NCBI GenBank assembly: GCA_017354895.1
Contig: CP071498.1
Span: 310,001-374,000, forward strand
Source of the DNA: Podospora comata
Taxonomy: Eukaryota > Ascomycota > Sordariomycetes > Sordariales > Podosporaceae
DNA length: 64,000 bases
Reading direction: 5' to 3'
Part shown: positions 1-10,301 of the stretch, in pieces
Numbering within the stretch: position 1 is the stretch's first letter
Layout of the letters: every line of letters begins with the position of its first letter
Program-made: the position numbers and the translations under genes
The notes under the pieces: model-generated
Told to the model about the DNA's origin: nothing
The model's database searches: none
Seen by the model: the letters and a program-made list of their open reading frames with translations, nothing else

Positions 1-2244
1 AATTAAATCGTAGAATAGTACCTACGGAATTATATTAATTTCGAATAAAATAATTAGGTTAAATTATTATTTACGGTATAATTAATATATAATATATTAT
101 TAATAGAGATAACTAAGGCTATACTATTTTTTATCAATTTTAAATATAAAATAAATTTACGGTATAGACTTACGGTTAAGGTACTTAGGGCTACGATTAA
201 GGTAAATAAAATATATATATTCTATAATAAGCTTAAGTAAAAATTAGAGTTTATAAGGGAAAGGATATAGAAATATTATAATATTAAAAGGCTCGAGGGA
301 CCTTACTTTAAAGAAGGAAATATAGTATTCCTTTCTATACGTAATTTACGTATTAAAAAACTTAATAAAAAGCTAGATTATAAAAGAGTAAGCCTATTTA
401 AAATTAAAAGGAAGATATTGGAAACGGTATTTAAATTAAAGTTACTTAGTATAATATATTTATAATTATATACTTTCTATATTTTACTTCTAGAGCCCGC
501 ACTACCGGTAAGTAAAGCTAATATATAAGAAATAACGGAAAACGAAGAAGAAAAGTATAAAGTAAAAGAGATATTAGATTTATAGTTTAATAAAAGTTAA
601 TTAAAGTATTTAATTAATTAATTAGGATATTTAATTATAAATAATTCGTAGGAATTAAAGGTAAACCTTAATTACTTAAATAAGTAAAAAGAGTTTTACT
701 GGTAGTATTTAGACCGATTAAAATCTAAGTAAAAAAAATATATATTTAGAAAGATTTTATCGAGTTTTTTTAAATATAAATAATTTTAGTAGGAATTAAA
801 TTTACGCTTCCGATATAATAATCGACGTACTATATACTATATTATAAAGTTAAAAGGTATAAAGAGAATTAAATATAAGTAGTATTACATACCTTAATTA
901 CTTTAAAAAGTAAAAGGTATATTATTAATAATATCCTACGCGGATAGAAAGGAGGGACTAGCTACGCTTAGGTTAAAGGAAAGGTCGGAAGGCTAATTAA
1001 GACCTAAAGAAGAGTCTAGGAGGGAAAGATCGAAAAGCGGAACGGTAAGACTACCCGCTATCGGCGGGCTATACGGGGTAGTAAGTTACGTAAAAGATTC
1101 TCTCTCTTTCTCCTTAAGAAGTCGAGATTTATAACGGAAAGTAACGAGGGCGCGGACCTCGAAGGTACGCGACTATACTTCGAAACGAAGAAACTTACTT
1201 AAAGTAGCTTACTTTTCGGTATTTAGGCGTTCCTTCTCTTTAATAAGAGGGCGGACTACCGAAATAAATTAAAGAGAGAAAGATAAGTAAAGAAAAGGAC
1301 TTATAATTTATATTATAAACGCTATAATGGGAATAGCTCGAGTTAATATAAAGGAAGTACCAGTCGTACCAGGGGGAAGCTACGTACTTAAAGCTATTTT
1401 CTTTATAATAAGTATACTTAAATATAATAAAACTAAACTTCTCGAGGAAATATATTTAATCGCGGCGACAGTTAGTACTCGTACAAGCTAATTTCTTTAT
1501 ACGATTAAATATAGCGGCTACGGTAAGAGAGAAGAGAAACCTATAGTGGAAATACTAGAGGGAAATAGAGGATCGGTAATTATTTTAGGGATATAGTCGC
1601 CGAGGCGTCGACCTGGGAGGAGGGGCATTATTGTTAGCTGGTATGCCTTGATAGGCCTATAATATAGTACCTATACAGGGTTGCTGTAGAATACAGCAGT
1701 GCGCAAGCGGAAGCGGGAGGATACGACGGCAGTGCCGAAGGAAGGGTAAAGCACTGTAATACAGTGGAGTATAAGGAATAAGAATTGCCTTTATTACTCG
1801 TATTGTCCTTAATGCCCTTAAAGAGAGAAAAGAAAACTATTTTACAGGAGAGGAGAAAAGTCTATTTATAGGCCTTCGTAGGCCTACTGTGGGTCCTGTA
1901 GGCCCTGAAGGCCCTATACTACTTGGGGTGGTTAGTAGACCTTAGTGGGTCTGGTAGAACCTCATGGAAATCCATCGAACCTTTAGTGGCAGGGGTGCCC
2001 TGTAGATCACATCATTATAGCAACTTATTGCGTAAGCTTGTAGCTACTTTGGAAGGTTCTAGCATCCGTTGACTAAGCCTCAGGCCACAGTATCCCTGTA
2101 AGCCTAAGCAAGGGTCCCTTGTAAGGAACATTCTAGAGGGATCCAAGCCGGGAAATTCCGTTACTGCTTATAGCAGTACTGCCCACTGTAATACCAATCT
2201 GTAGGGCAGTAAATAGGGCACTTAGTAGTACCCACATGTTAACA
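1..2244 (+). mobile_element. Ty3/gypsy chromovirus LTR retrotransposon fossil, 3' part
   Basis: This is an old LTR retrotransposon entering from the left edge of the window and read on the plus strand. Scattered residues of the integrase C-terminal region, including the usual 'KKLDYKR' and 'LLEP' words, can be seen at about 290-500. A chromodomain-like stretch follows at about 545-720, which marks the chromovirus branch of Ty3/gypsy. A purine tract (1615-1625) lies just before a TGTTA...TAACA segment taken as the 3' LTR. The interior is very AT-rich and poor in CpA, as expected after RIP. The element is thoroughly broken, with many breaks, and looks old. Its 5' end lies outside the window. 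About 900 bases between the chromodomain and the LTR hold nothing I recognise. Confidence 0.7.
1632..2244 (+). repeat. LTR-like segment (TGTTA...TAACA), putative 3' LTR
   Basis: A 613-bp segment begins TGTTAG and ends TTAACA, giving the short inverted ends typical of LTRs, and it follows a polypurine tract. The five bases on either side (ATTAT and ATAAG) do not match, so no target duplication is visible. That fits a 3' LTR or a recombined one rather than a clean solo LTR. Unlike the adjoining internal region it keeps near-normal base composition and many CpA dinucleotides. It may therefore be younger than its neighbour or belong to a different family. Confidence 0.5.
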
Positions 2245-2617
2245 ATAAGTATATCTTTAAGACGGGAGAGTCCTTTCCCCCGGGATTATCTTTAAAAGTA
2301 ATACTTTAAAAACTAATTAAATAAAGATTAATATATAATTATATTAAAAAATAAATAAATTAATAATAATTTTACTATTAATTAAATAAAAAAATTTTTA
2401 TATTAAAAATTAAATCTAAAAAATTATGAGAACTCCGTTTTTTTATTTATAATAATTATAACTTATATATTATTAACAATTTTTTAATTCAGTACTATAA
2501 AAATAATATTCACTTTCTTTTCTTACTCCCCTACTATTTTTATATCCTTTAACCTCTTAATATTAATTATTTTTTTAGTATAAAAAATATATAAAAGGCT
2601 TATAGCTATAAACGATA
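2245..2617. other. AT-rich spacer with RIP-like composition, no gene
   Basis: This stretch is mostly A and T with long TAATTA-like runs and no coding frame. It is probably a RIP-degraded remnant of older repeat DNA into which the Pogo element inserted. I see no identifiable domain. Confidence 0.5.
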
Positions 2618-2664
2618 ACGTACATTATCAGTAAGTGAGGCATATCAGTGAGTGAGGCACTTTC
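2618..2664 (+). repeat. Left terminal inverted repeat of Pogo element
   Basis: This 47-bp arm matches the reverse complement of 4431-4477 at 44 positions. The three differences are all A here against G in the other arm, as G-to-A RIP on this copy would give. The arm contains two near-identical 17-bp direct repeats of the form TATCAGTGAGTGAGGCA, possibly a doubled transposase binding site. Confidence 0.9.
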
Positions 2665-2699
2665 TACTACTCTATTACAACTATCCTTAATTGCTAGAC

Positions 2700-4378
2700 T
2701 ACAATACCAGGAACCGACTATAATTACATCAGAAGCAGCTGAATCTGAGGCTTTTCCAGCCTCCTGGAAAGTGCGCGCATTATGGCCAGGCTTGCCGCAC
2801 ATACTACAGCACTGAACCTTCGTATGGACCCCCCCTGTACCACTACTATCCTGCTGCGTTTCTTACACTTCCTCCGCACCCACAGCCTTTTGGTCTAGTA
2901 GATCATATGCATCCTGTATAGCAAATAATCCTCTAAGCCGTACATGTATTTTTTAGCTCTCCGGCGCTTACTTAGTACTTTATTAGCCTTACGGAGCGAA
3001 GTATTTTCTAACTAAAGGAGGGCTGCTTAGTATATTATAGCTATTGTACCTTTAGTAAACTAATCTATAGTAATTAATATCGAAGTCAGGGAATTATTTT
3101 AATAACTAATAATATAAATTTTAATAAACGTTAATTATAAGTTAGCTTTTCAGGGGTTTATAGTATTTAAAATACCTAAAGTTATAGAGTGCCGGGCCGT
3201 AAAGTCGAGGGTATTAGCGTATAAAGTTTTATATTGAATTTAAAAAATACTTTTTTTAGATCGTACAGTATAAGGTTAGTACCTATAAAATTACTTTATA
3301 TATTTTTTTTATTATAAAAGCGAAAAAGGTCTCGCGGAAAGTATAAAGGAAATCGACTTTACTTACGTAATTAATATATATATATATTAAGTCCTTGATT
3401 TAGCGACCGTACGCCTATTTTAGCGGCCTAAAGTAACTAATATTGAGTAGCTAAAGGAAGTAGAAAGAGTATAGAAATATATAGAACGTAATAATATTAT
3501 TCTATTAGTATTAGCGTTTGAATTTAGTTAAGTAATAGCTTTTATAACTATCGAGGATTAATAATTAGTATTTAGCTTTTATAAGGAACGCTATATAATA
3601 ATTAAAATACTTAATTTAATCTAGGCTTACCGGATTAATAGTTTAATTATTTTCGGTAATTACGATACGCTAGTCGGCCGGAAAATTATATTCGGTATAC
3701 TAATTAGCGAGGTAGTACTACGCGGTTAAAATAATAAAAAGAGGGATAGCTTAGCCGAAAGTATTAACTTTTTAAATTACTATTATTTATTTATAGTTAT
3801 TAGGTTAAATTAATTTTACTTTACTAAAGTTATTTAAGGTCGTAATTACTATACCCACGAAAATAATACTTATTATAAACCTAGTCTCGTTAAAGTTATA
3901 AATATCGTTATTTATAATACTATATTTAACTTTAGTATTCCGTACGAACGTAAATTACTCGGTAATAACCTTTAGATCCTCGTACTTAGCCCTTTAGTAA
4001 TTATATTTACGCATAAAATATATCTGGAGCTCTGGTTAGCGTTTAACGAATCGGTATACCTAAAGCTTACTAATAAGAGGCGCGTCGCGGGCGTATAGTA
4101 GTTAGTTAACTATATTTTTTACACCACTTAATCTCGGTAGAAAAGCTCGCGTAGATAGCTTACTACTATAATAAACAATAGCCTCCTCTTCTAATTTAAG
4201 TAAGCTTTTTCGACTTGGGTGTAGTGTCGCATCGTGCAGGCTTGCTAGCGCGTCGGCGCCTTAGCGTTGCCTGGGAGACTCTATAGGCCTTAGCCGCAGC
4301 CCGTATGCTTAGCTTTTTATTATTTTGAAGAGCCTGGAGAGCCAAGATTATTTGGCTTTCTTTTGAAGTAGAGGGCAT
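2700..4378 (-). pseudogene. Pogo-family transposase (HTH_psq, DDE) pseudogene
   Basis: The N-terminus starts at an ATG at 4376-4378 and reads 60 residues in a form typical of fungal pogo transposases: MPSTSKES, then a pipsqueak helix-turn-helix with 'LSIRAAAKAYRVSQATLRRR'. Beyond about 4195 the frame is broken and the DDE region lies in AT-rich DNA, where only fragments such as 'EEEAIV' are legible. Near 2760-2805 the C-terminal tail reappears with a zinc-knuckle-like 'CGKPGHNARTF', in which the last cysteine of the usual RTC is replaced by phenylalanine. The left boundary is approximate because the normal stop is not clear. Family knowledge gives a protein of about 500-550 residues, which fits the space. 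The gene is not functional. Confidence 0.8.
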
Positions 4379-4430
4379 CTTTGATGGTAGAAAAAAGTGG
4401 TTGTTGAGTACAAAGATGTCGCGTCGCGTC

Positions 4431-4477
4431 GAAAGTGCCCCACTCACTGATATGCCTCACTCACTGATAACGTACGT
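4431..4477 (-). repeat. Right terminal inverted repeat of Pogo element
   Basis: This is the reverse-complement partner of the arm at 2618-2664, with the same internal pair of 17-bp repeats. It is followed directly by TA at 4478-4479, the second half of the target duplication. Confidence 0.9.
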
Positions 4478-4559
4478 TACCTTTACTAACTATATACTTA
4501 GTAATAAAGTCGATTTAGTCCGGCTATATAACTTTACCCGCAATTAGGGATTTAGGAAA

Positions 4560-5098
4560 AAGAATATTACTAGCGGCTAGCGTGGGGCAGGATTATAGCC
4601 CATATATAGGCGCAAACCGCTCTCTTTAAGCCAGGTGGTAGTCCCTGTAGTGCCGTTGGATCTCTCTTCAAAAACACCTACTTTCTATACCGTGGGGGAT
4701 TCCCAGGTGGCCAAGAAGGTCAGGGACCTACTCAAGAACCATACGCCGGCCGGAAAACGGCTTACGGCCAGGACTCTTACCAATACTATACTCACATTGA
4801 GATCTGAGGCATCCATCCACAAAGCTGATGCGGTAAGGCACAACAGAACGCCCAAAAGGCCCAGGAAGCAAGAAAAAGGCGCAATTTGAATAGAGAAGAC
4901 TCGAATTCCAAGTTTATGAGGCTCTGTAAACTGGAAGAGGCCCGCATTGAAGGGAGGGTGGTGGAGGAAGAAGTGGTAGCCAAGGAGGATATGGAGCAGC
5001 CAGAGCCAGCCCACCCTGTGCGGCGCAGCGCACGTCATCGGGTTCAAACCAGGCGCAAGCGAGAAGCAGATGCAATGTCTGACTCTGACGGTGAATGA
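4560..5098 (+). pseudogene. Coding tail of a second pogo-like transposase, broken
   Basis: Open frames at 4635-4889 and 4886-5098 overlap and are offset, as if one coding region had shifted frame near 4880. The first begins with a Ser-Ser-Lys-Thr-Pro stretch and continues with 'KKVRDLLKNH'. The second is rich in Lys, Arg and Glu ('RLCKLEEARIEGRVVEEE') and ends in a basic, then acidic tail (MSDSDGE). This layout resembles the linker and coiled basic tail after the DDE domain in fungal pogo transposases. A weak 'fr-tGl-P'-like stretch at about 4590 also fits. No catalytic part is present. It could instead be the end of an unrelated transposon ORF, so the family call is tentative. Confidence 0.4.
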
Positions 5099-6345
5099 GC
5101 TACATTTCGGTATAACTACCATAGAAATTGACCCAATATTAGTCTTGTTGTGGCCAGTGTGGGCATTCAGGGGTAATCTCAACAAGGTTGTGTGGCTGGT
5201 GTGGTGGTGGTGGACCAGATCCACATGTGGTCCATTTACTGGTCATCCAACCTACCAGACAAGAAAAGATAACCCCAATCATGAACCAGACCAGTGTGTA
5301 CCGAGGGTAGAGACCTAGAACAACAACTCTGGAAAACAGTGTCTCAACATACCTACCTCATTCGCTAAACACATCTCATCACTCCGGGTTGATTCATCTT
5401 GGGGTACCCAATGGCTTCTTGTGATGCCAGCCTGATGGTGGAAGAGCCATGTTATTTCCCAGCTACTCCTTTCCTTTGTTTCGGGATACCTAAGAATATG
5501 GGTGCATCAAAGAGAGAGATGCTGGACTATAGCAACGAAATTTGAGTACGAGATTCTAATCCCGGTCTCTATAATATCTCTCCTACCTATCTAGACGTAT
5601 CCTTACACCTTCTCACTCAATAGGTGGTCGCAACACTAGGTAGACATTGTCGGTCTTCTGTGCTAGTTGCTTTTTATTCACTTTCATATGCGTACCTTGT
5701 CTATCTTGCCGTGCTTTCTATTCTGATTATACCGATTGTGAAAAAGCAATGTCAGCAGAACTCAAAGCCAAACATGGGCCTCTGTTTATTACTCGTACCT
5801 AATACCCTGTTGCATTGATTAACGATAGCCGATAAGGCCCCGTGCCATACATCCCTACATGCAATTGCACGAGTGATAAGAGTAGATCGTCCCATTACTT
5901 GTCTCCAGTCTGCATCTCCCTCGGGTGTTATATCTCCTTGACATACACCAACCTTGGCTCAGCCGTCCAGTACTCACGGGGTGGCACTCAAAATCAACAC
6001 AAGCCAAGACTGGGTTCGCACTCTGTGGTGGCTATGCTCGGGGTCGTTCCTTGTTTTGAGGAAGATGACATGCTGTATCATTGGAAGACAGCTTCCAACA
6101 GAATGCTGACACCGCCGCCACAGAAGCATAGGCCAATCGGTGCACTTAGGTGACATGAACCTTGTTATTCCCATTCCAAATATCTACCTTAGCTGCAAAT
6201 CGGTATCAGTGGCACCATCGGATGTGGGCTGAGCCAGATGGTATTAGTCAGATCCTACCCCCACAACTCTACTTCTGTAGACACTTCCCATGTTCAAGAC
6301 GTCAGGAAGGTACCGCTCAGACTCATCTTTTACTCTCAAACTATC
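5099..6345. other. Spacer and presumed promoter of the Zn2Cys6 gene
   Basis: Base composition returns to normal within about 100 bp of the transposon block. I see only short frames without domain features and no RNA gene. The last few hundred bases should hold the promoter of the downstream regulator. Confidence 0.5.
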
Positions 6346-8056
6346 ATGGAGCCAGAATATAGAACACGACGGCCTCACAAAAAGTCACGAAATGGCTGTT
6401 TGCCATGTAAACAGCGTCGGAAAAAGGTAAGGAATTACCGCCATGCATTCACCATGCCATCATTTGACATTTGGGGCCATACTAAAACATTAAATTCATC
6501 ATCTGTTAGTGTGATGAACGCAGGCCATGCTGCACCAGATGTGCTGACCGAGATCTGAAATGCCAATATCAGTCGTGCCAACCGCACAGGGAGGATTGGC
6601 CTCCAGTCTCCCCTGCGCTGTCCCGCTCACCGTCGGTTCTTTCCATCCATGGAACAGGCTCCTTGAACGCAGAGGGGCTCGAATTGCTCCGACACTACCT
6701 CATCCACACTTCCCGGGCAATACCTTACGACGACGACGACCTTTACGCTCTCCAAGAAGGATTTCCAAATCTTGCCTTTCGCTCTCGAGCTCTCATGAAC
6801 TCCATTCTCGCATTGGCAGCGATATGCAAGTGTCACGACATCATATCACAGCCCACGGTAGACGAAATGCACAGAGATGAGGCCCACGCATTGTTACTGA
6901 TCGCAGAGGATCGGCATAGGGAGTCATTACGACGAACTCAAAATGACATCTCTAACCTCCATCGAGAATGTTACGATGCCACTCTCGCCAACGCGCCGTT
7001 GATGGTCTTGTACATTTTGGCAAATCACTCTGTTCGAATTCAGTGGGCGGGAACCATGCCTGATATCCCAACCGGCTTTGTTCCAACACAACTACAATGG
7101 GTATCCCTCATCCGCGCGGCCCACCTCGCTTACAATGGCATGCTGAATGACGTTGACCAGCCGTGCGAGCCTTGCTCAGACACAAACTTTGGAGAAAGTA
7201 TCCCTCCAGTCAGCCCTCTTTACCAACTATCACCCGATCCTATAATCCGTGTTACTTCGCCCGAGGACGGCCCCATGAAGCCTACTAGGGACCTTTTCCT
7301 CCCCATCCTAGCGGCCACCTTCCAAGCCGCCATCAAAGGCTTACGGATGAGGGCTGAAGTCAAACGGGCTGAAATGCCAACCGATCCCGACATCGCATTT
7401 TCTTTTGTGGCATTGCGGGCCTTCGAGGCCATTGCGGACGAAGTTCTCCACACCAACACAAACGCCATCCACTCGAAGCTGTCACCATCAAGCAGCCATT
7501 CATCGCCCGCGCCACCACCCCCTAGGAGCCGATTATCTTATGTCTCGCCCTGGCTGCGCAACTATCTTGCTCGTGTCACCATGGCCACCCCAACGAGGCC
7601 CTTCAGACGCACAATCACCGCTTTTGTCAACAGGGTTCCAGCCGAGTATTTAACTCTAGTTCAGACGTCAGTGGAGCGCCTTTCTGACTGCCGTGCGGTC
7701 GAAGGGGTAGTAGCTTCTGAGGGACTTGCTGTCGACATTTTTGCACAGTGAGTACCAAAGCCTCTTGTTTTCTTTGTCCCTATGCGTCAAGTACTCCCGC
7801 TGGAGCGACCAAGATATCATTATACTAACGAATCTTGTCTTATAGTTGGCTGGTCTTGGTAATGCTGTTGGATGGGGTTTGGTGGATTGGCGGGATAGGG
7901 GCTTGGGAGCTAGGTAGAATTGTAACAATTATAGGTAACAAGGGGCTTGAGTCCTTACAGGAGAACAATACTTGGTGGCCGGCGAGCATGTATGGAATTT
8001 ATGCTGAGTTGAAGAAACAGGTGATCACGGAGGTTGGGACAGAGGGTCATATCTGA
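6346..8056 (+). CDS. Zn(II)2Cys6 fungal transcription factor
   Basis: The model has three exons: 6346-6426, 6510-7747 and 7846-8056, giving 509 residues. The N-terminal Zn2Cys6 cluster is split by intron 1. Exon 1 gives NGCLPCKQRRKK and exon 2 continues CDERRPCCTRCADRDLKC, so all six zinc-binding cysteines are present with normal spacing. A long middle region follows, of the type found in C6 regulators (ankyrin/DUF3468-like). Exon 3 ends with the hydrophobic block WLVLVMLLDGVWWIGGIGAW, a C-terminal signature of many such proteins. It is predicted to be a nuclear DNA-binding regulator. Its targets cannot be told from sequence. The start is chosen because it directly precedes the basic and cysteine region, and the splice sites (GTAAGG/TTAG and GTGAGT/ATAG) keep frame. 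Its nearest neighbour is the cupin gene. Confidence 0.88.
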
Positions 8057-8803
8057 TTATTTACAGTCGAAAGCAGGGGGAGTGGAAATTTTGCTACTGC
8101 CCTAACTTTTTTTAGAATAATTCACGGTTCATAGATGGGTACAGACAACAAGATATGATGGGTTGATTGATTTAAACTGCAAGTCCAAGTATTTAGGGTA
8201 TGCAAACTTTTTATCCTAGAGCCTAGTGATGTTGTTCAGGCCTGATAGACCTTGTGATCCCTATGGAGCCTGGTAAGAGGCCTGTGTATCTTCTCCACTA
8301 TTCTATCTGGTGCTGTAGGGTATATGCTTGGTTCATCCAGGTCTATATATCTCTTGCGTGTTAGCTCGGTAGCACAAGATTTGACCTTCATGAACTTTTC
8401 TATCCACACTTAGCTTCCTATGTGGATAAGAGGCATTGATGGCTTTTGCTTTGAAAACGAAGGGTACTGATAACGGGGATTACTTTTCATGTCCATGTTC
8501 TGCTTCGTGGGTTTGTTTGGGATAGGTGTATCCACATGGGTTTGTAAAGAGGTAAGATTGATTTTCGATAAACTGTTATCTATTGGATTCTATCAAGTGT
8601 GCCAGGAGTTCTTGCATGAGAACGCTGGAAAAAAGCGTGCGAAGAAGCGAAGTGAAGTGTTGAGATCGAGTGAATGTGTGCTGGCGGGAAAGAGATCAGC
8701 CGTCAAAACAAAGGTGAGCTGTCAGTCTAATGCAAAACAAAAGAAATGTAGGACTAGGTCCAGATAAGATATAGGTTCCCCCATAGCCCTCCTCAACCCA
8801 ATC
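8057..8803. other. Intergenic, convergent 3' regions
   Basis: This lies between the 3' ends of the C6 regulator and the cupin gene. Short frames are present, but none has a recognisable domain, a sensible start context or a splice partner. I see nothing to annotate. Confidence 0.5.
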
Positions 8804-9635
8804 TTACTCGGTTTGAATTCCGCATTTCTTTTTGCAATCCTCTGCCTGCAAAAACAACCCAGTAGGAAGGGAAGCCCTGAGTTTGGCAATCTTGTCGGTA
8901 GAGACATCACCAAATTGAGTCTCCAGCCACTCGTCATCTAGGGCAAAAGTCTGCGGCAAGATCAAACCAATCCCGGGGTCTTCGGACGGGAAAGCAGCGA
9001 CGATGCTTGCATTGGTGCATTCGGGGTTCAGCTGTGTATGAAATGCTCCACCAGGGAACACAGTCATCATGTTTGGGCCAAGGTCGGTGCGAATGACCCT
9101 CGGCTTGCCGTCTGCATCGACGACGCCGGCCTCAAGGACCGCTTCGGTGAGAACACGTCCTTCAATAACGGCGAACAATTCGGCGGAGCGAGGGTGAATG
9201 TGCAGAAAAGACATGCCGCAAGCTACGATAGAATGTCAGCGCCTGTTTCACATAAAGTACGACAGAATTGCCGAGTTTGTGAACTTACGAGGAAGTATGC
9301 CGACAGCCAGACTACCCCCAGTGCCTACAAGAGCAGGGAATGTTTTGCGATCGGCAAAACGCCCGGGGTTTTGACTAAAGTCGTAGACGTAGTCCTTGTC
9401 CTGAGGGAGGAGGGCAGCTCGGTCGGCACCGCTGCATATGATACCATCAGTCATCTAGTCCGCACCTAATGCTAGAACAGCACTCTTTCAGCACTTACCT
9501 ATCCGCGATTTGCAGCTGCGCCGTGATGCTCAATTGGGACGGTGACCGTTGAGCAAGGTTCGAAGGTGCCGCAATGCCTAACGACGCCATGGTTGAAATG
9601 CTGACAAGCATGCTGGCAATGATAGGGGAGAACAT
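8804..9635 (-). CDS. Secreted germin/spherulin-1-like cupin
   Basis: There are three exons on the minus strand: 9635-9499, 9431-9289 and 9222-8804, giving 232 residues. The N-terminus MFSPIIASMLVSISTMASLGIAAP looks like a secretion signal. The single cupin barrel carries HIHPRSAE, which supplies the H-x-H-x4-E metal ligands, and a later 'MTVFPGGAFHTQLNPEC' that matches the second cupin motif with its histidine. 'KTFPALVGTGGS' and 'SEDPGIG' are usual for spherulin-1a-type proteins of fungi and slime moulds. Those proteins are linked to the wall or matrix and to stress or encystment; the substrate is not known. The exon 2/3 join restores PPCG just before the metal motif, which supports the splicing. 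Oxalate oxidase activity is possible but cannot be claimed. Confidence 0.85.
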
Positions 9636-10301
9636 CTTTGCAGTTGTGTGATGGGATGATGAAGATGTATGTGTCTTGGTGGTATGGTGTTTGCTTTTTG
9701 AGATGGAGGGCGCGGTGTAGAGAGAATGCTGAGCTCATAAGGAGCGGACGAAGCTGGTTTAAATGCTTGGAGGAAACATTTCTCCGCAGTTCTTTGACTC
9801 CGCAATCCTTGCAAGATTTGAGATAATTCCAAATATCGAAAGTTTTAGTAGTCAAAAATGATTAGAGATAGCTTCTACATCGTCCCTGACGGGGCACTGC
9901 TCAAGGGCGTATTGGAAACCTATTTGGGGGCGGAGCTTCCTATTACGCTGACGCGAATACGCTTCCACGTTCCTTAGTCAGTGCCCAGTCCCACGTATAC
10001 GCCAGACGTACACCGACACCCTGTAAACAATACGAAAAAAAAAATACATGGGGAACACGCCCTTGAGATCAAGAGCGTATCTGCGTACCTATTGTGGCGT
10101 TGCTCACATCTCTACATCAAATAGCCTCCAGGTCCGTATAGCGGGCAGCGCCGCACCAAATTGCATAATTATCGAGTCCATGTGTTTGTCTGATCCAGTA
10201 CAATTGACGACAGCAACCAAAGGTCTATGGGTAAACCCACAAAAACGGGCCGCCACCAAAACCTCAGTGCTTACAACTGAGCCAGCATTGGTAAGCATTT
10301 T
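9636..10301. other. Intergenic, cupin promoter
   Basis: This holds the upstream region of the cupin gene and the 3' flank of the fructosamine-kinase-like gene. An open frame at 10048-10380 overlaps the last exon of that gene on the other strand and has no domain features, so it is not called. Confidence 0.5.

Larger units (their letters stand above)
2618..4477 (-). mobile_element. Pogo/Fot-type DNA transposon, both ends present, decayed
   Basis: The element is 1860 bp long and is bounded by 47-bp terminal inverted repeats (2618-2664 and 4431-4477) that start ACGTAC. It is flanked by a TA duplication (2616-2617 and 4478-4479), which is the target preference of the Tc1/mariner-pogo superfamily. 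The single transposase gene reads on the minus strand, with an N-terminal HTH_psq domain near the right end and a C-terminal zinc-knuckle tail near the left end. Roughly 300 bp at each end keep normal composition, while the middle (about 2950-4190) is AT-rich and RIP-like. The element cannot encode its own transposase now, but its ends look intact enough to have been recognised in trans. Confidence 0.85.

Noticed and set aside
2245-2617. Possible centromeric or telomeric repeat in the AT-rich left end
   Set aside because: There is no tandem unit and no TTAGGG array; composition is explained by RIP of transposon DNA.
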